A DNA stretch of 64,000 nt, taken from Neoarius graeffei. Its lineage: Eukaryota; Chordata; Actinopteri; Siluriformes; Ariidae. The notes under the pieces are model-generated. The model had not been told where the DNA came from, searched no databases, and saw nothing but the letters and a program-made list of their open reading frames with translations. Shown in pieces: positions 62,071 to 64,000 of the stretch; position 1 is the stretch's first letter; each line of letters starts with the position of its first letter. A program made the translations under genes and the position numbers. Location: positions 73,529,871 to 73,593,870 of the forward strand of contig NC_083579.1 in the NCBI RefSeq assembly GCF_027579695.1, written 5' to 3'.

Positions 62071-62087
62071 CGCTGCCGTAGCAAGCA
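61782..62087 (-). pseudogene. U6 snRNA pseudogene, split by a 32-bp tandem repeat
   Basis: On the minus strand 62087-62024 matches the U6 5' two-thirds: CGGCAGCGCATATAC (GCACATATAC in functional U6), TAAAATTGGAACGATACAGA and GAAGATTAGCATGGCC. After about 194 bp of unrelated sequence, 61829-61782 matches the U6 3' end: GCGCAAG, ATGACACGCAAAATC, GTGAAGCG-like and the terminal T run. It is therefore a non-functional copy. U6 is the catalytic-core RNA of the spliceosome. The ACAGAGA box is intact; no upstream polymerase III promoter was seen. Confidence 0.9.
61858..62007 (+). repeat. 32-bp tandem repeat, 4.7 units, inside the U6 pseudogene
   Basis: The units are CAAAGAATTCGACCAATCAG plus TCTGTCCATGTT, with C/A alternation at the second base. 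The last unit is cut after CAATCAGTA. Each has a CCAATCAG, which resembles a CCAAT box; any function is speculative. Confidence 0.93.
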
Positions 62088-62128
62088 TGGATGACACGCA
62101 AAATTGTGAAGCGTTACCATATTTTTTT
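62081..62128 (+). pseudogene. U6 snRNA 3'-end fragment, opposite strand
   Basis: Plus-strand GGATGACACGCAAAATTGTG then AAGCGTTACCATATTTTTTT matches U6 from about position 67 to its end. It abuts, and shares the GCAAG microhomology with, the minus-strand U6 5' end at 62081-62087, so the U6 sequence folds back on itself. Confidence 0.88.
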
Positions 62129-62224
62129 CAAGAATCTTCAAGCAAGTCCAGTTGCCCATTTCTACCACCCACAGTTTACTATGACCTGGATGATTGAGAA
62201 TCTTCACAGACACTTTCAGTGCAT

Positions 62225-62805
62225 CAAAAAAATAAAGTGGGGGGGGGGGGGGGGGAATTTACCCATGTAGAATTTTTAATTAAAAAAAAAAAGTTTGCCA
62301 TTAATTTACATTTGAAAGAGCCGAGTCCCTTTACAAAGGAAAAGGAAGGTAGTATGTCCAAGACTGATGATTTTATTGTGTATTACAGGTATATAGTTTA
62401 CGGTAAGGTCTACAGTGAAGTTTAGATTTGAACTGAAGTTTTAGACTTGGGGCATTTGGACATTTTTAGAGAAGCCTACAAAATGTCGTACATTGTAGTC
62501 AGAATCCTTGTACTAAAAGCAATATTTAGCAAGTTTTACTTCCTTTTAAATAACCACAGTCATAGGGAATGGGCTTGTCCTCAAAAAAGGAAGTGTGAAG
62601 GAAAAATACTGGGGGAGGAGGAAAAAAACAAAACCTCCAGTCAGCTGACCAAAGCAGAACAGCAGCTGCTGAGGCAGCAATAGAGCAACACCAGCAAAGC
62701 AAAAGGATTAACAAGAAACTGACTCTGCTGAGGGGAAGGGGGGGGGGGGGGGGGGAACCCATCCAAAATAAGGAGTTGAAAAAGAAAAACGGTCAAAAGA
62801 AAAAG
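62225..62805. other. gnmt intron 1 sequence with homopolymer runs
   Basis: Contains two long G runs (about 62240-62255 and 62739-62755) and poly-A runs. No coding frame or element ends were supported. Confidence 0.5.
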
Positions 62806-62813
62806 GATAAAAC

Positions 62814-63571
62814 TAGGGATGTCCCGATCAGGTTTTTTTGCCCTCCGATCCGATACCGATCATTTGATTTTGAGTATCTGCCGATACCGAGTCCCGATCC
62901 GATACTTCTTATAATCCATAAAAAATAAAGACGAGGAAAGAAACGGATCCAGGATGTTCCTCATTTTTTATTTAACACCTTATTTTAACATCCAACAACT
63001 CCGTTAGCAAACAGAGCACTTACGTGAGGCAGTTTGAACAATAAATAAATTTTTAAAAATAACCTTAAAATACCTGGCAGGAATGTAAACAAATAAAAAA
63101 AATAAAGTGCCACAGTGCCGGTAATTTGCTTTTAAGAACACATCTCACAGTGGTGTATAGTAATTTCAATTAAGGAAATGAACGTTTTTCTTGATGAAAA
63201 CAAGCATTTCTACCCTTTCAGGTTTGAGCCCGTTTCTTTTGTCATCCAACGAAAAAAAAATGATCTCATGCTTTGCTTTCCGCTTCGAACTGCTTCCGTG
63301 TTCAACTTTGCCGGCAACAGGCAGCCAATAACCAATAGCGTCTCCGCTACAAAGTGATGTCATGCTGCACGCGTTGATGTTGCTGTGTTGAGACAAGAGG
63401 TCTGGTCTCACTCTGTGCCAACGCATAGCTATTGATGTGTTAAAAATGAGAATATATTATATAGATATATATCCGATACCTGATCGGGAGGCAATGCCCG
63501 ATTCCGATCGAGTCTGAAACCATGTGATCGGGCCCGATTTCCGATCACGTGATCGGATCGGGACATCCCTA
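62814..63571 (-). mobile_element. hAT element with TAGGGATGTCCCGATC ends, exact 8-bp duplication
   Basis: The perfect inverted ends TAGGGATGTCCCGATC are flanked by the exact duplication GATAAAAC (62806-62813 and 63572-63579). Subterminal CCGATCCGATACCGAT-type repeats are present. On the minus strand about 63170-63240 reads NGLKPERVEMLVFIKKNVHF, the very C terminus of a hAT transposase. The rest of the transposase is deleted (758 bp). Confidence 0.93.
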
Positions 63572-63845
63572 GATAAAACCAATGAGTGGAAAGAACCTAA
63601 CCCTGCTGAGATAGAACTAGAGACCTGTGCCAGTCTGAGCTAATCTTTTTCTGATTGGGAGATAGAAGCTACGGTAAGTCATGAGCCTGGGTAGATAATT
63701 GTTACGTTAGAGGCTCTAGAAATGCCGCAGTATGGCATAGGCTTTATACAATGCAAGCAATCGGCAACTTGGTATGGTAAATTCTTCAATTAGATTAATC
63801 TGTGGGGAAAGTCTCAAGAATTGGTGAAAAGGCATAAATTAGAAA

Positions 63846-63930
63846 ACCGGCGACACCAGGATTTGAACCAACATTGCAAACACCTGTTCCTTTCCTGGAC
63901 AGTACTCTAGACCACTTGGCCATGGAGGAT
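63846..63930 (-). pseudogene. Type II tRNA-like sequence (Ser/Leu-like), probably a SINE head or tRNA pseudogene
   Basis: On the minus strand, TGGCCAAGTGGTCTAGAG resembles box A and the D arm, and GGTTCAAATCCTGG resembles box B, about 50 bp apart as in tRNAs with a long variable arm. The T stem pairs poorly and the acceptor arms do not pair, so a working tRNA is unlikely. Confidence 0.4.
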
Positions 63931-64000
63931 TACATCGCGGATGGAGGTTATGTAACGTGGCGCCAAACTGCGACTGTGGAATTGCTACCTCAGGCTGGCA

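Larger units (their letters stand above)
61737..62211 (-). mobile_element. Chimeric U6 snRNA-Penelope retro-insertion with 13-bp duplication
   Basis: A 475-bp insertion flanked by the exact duplication ACTTTCAGTGCAT (61724-61736 and 62212-62224), a sign of retrotransposition. The outer arms (about 61737-61829 and 62081-62165) are inverted copies joining the Penelope-like end GGGCAACTGGACTTGCTTGA to a U6 3' end. The middle contains U6 5' sequence and a 32-bp tandem repeat. The right side adds the Penelope-like terminal AGTTTACTATGACCTGGATG...CTTCACAGAC. Confidence 0.88.

Noticed and set aside
63846-63930. A functional tRNA-Ser or tRNA-Leu gene
   Set aside because: Box-like motifs are present, but the acceptor and T stems do not pair properly.

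Overview
This is a stretch of vertebrate nuclear DNA, almost certainly from a teleost fish. Two intron-rich vertebrate genes lie on the minus strand. The rest is dense with the usual fish transposon classes: Tc1-like elements, hAT elements and MITEs, ISL2EU/THAP elements, Penelope-like and LINE retroelements, and nine copies of one tRNA-headed SINE. No bacterial operons, CRISPR arrays or phage genes are present. The species cannot be named from the sequence alone.

Gene 1 (minus strand, 31546 down to 1170) is a tandem-repeat galectin, best matched to galectin-8 (lgals8). Eight coding exons join in frame to 296 residues: a short N-terminal exon, an N-terminal carbohydrate-recognition domain (exons of 89, 211 and 120 bp), a 27-bp linker exon and a C-terminal domain (89, 166 and 150 bp). 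Gene 2 (minus strand, 54994 down to 39941) is glycine N-methyltransferase (gnmt). Exons 2-6 are present and join in frame to 226 residues. Exon 1, which carries the first SAM-binding motif, was not found and probably lies beyond 64000.

Layout: 1-1169 galectin 3' flank; 1730-5350 a THAP-bearing TIR element abutting an ISL2EU element with a hairpin minisatellite; 6.2-6.85 kb Penelope fragments; 7.0-8.0 kb a second ISL2EU copy; 8.3-18.7 kb galectin exons among SINEs, MITEs and LINE remnants; 19.4-23.3 kb one Tc1-like element holding two copies of a 1.1-kb element; 24.1-31.2 kb hAT elements, a full-length Tc1 copy, an AT-rich satellite and a minisatellite abutting a galectin splice donor; 31.2-31.6 kb the galectin 5' coding exons; 32.3-36 kb a Crypton-like remnant split by a SINE, a second Tc1 copy and a hAT; 36.7-39.3 kb an ISL2EU-like fragment and a 699-bp palindrome; 40-54.4 kb gnmt exons and introns, with a LINE split by a hAT and a Penelope palindrome; 54.4-64 kb gnmt exons 2-4 and intron 1.

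The two host genes have unrelated jobs (glycan binding versus SAM/glycine methyl transfer), so their proximity implies no pathway. The most unusual items are retro-insertions. One is a U6 snRNA-Penelope chimera (61737-62211) with a 13-bp target duplication, internal 32-bp repeats and a folded-back U6 end. The other is an inverted Penelope dimer with a 14-bp duplication (46619-47125). Several insertion sites can be read directly from target-site duplications, which allows a relative dating of events.
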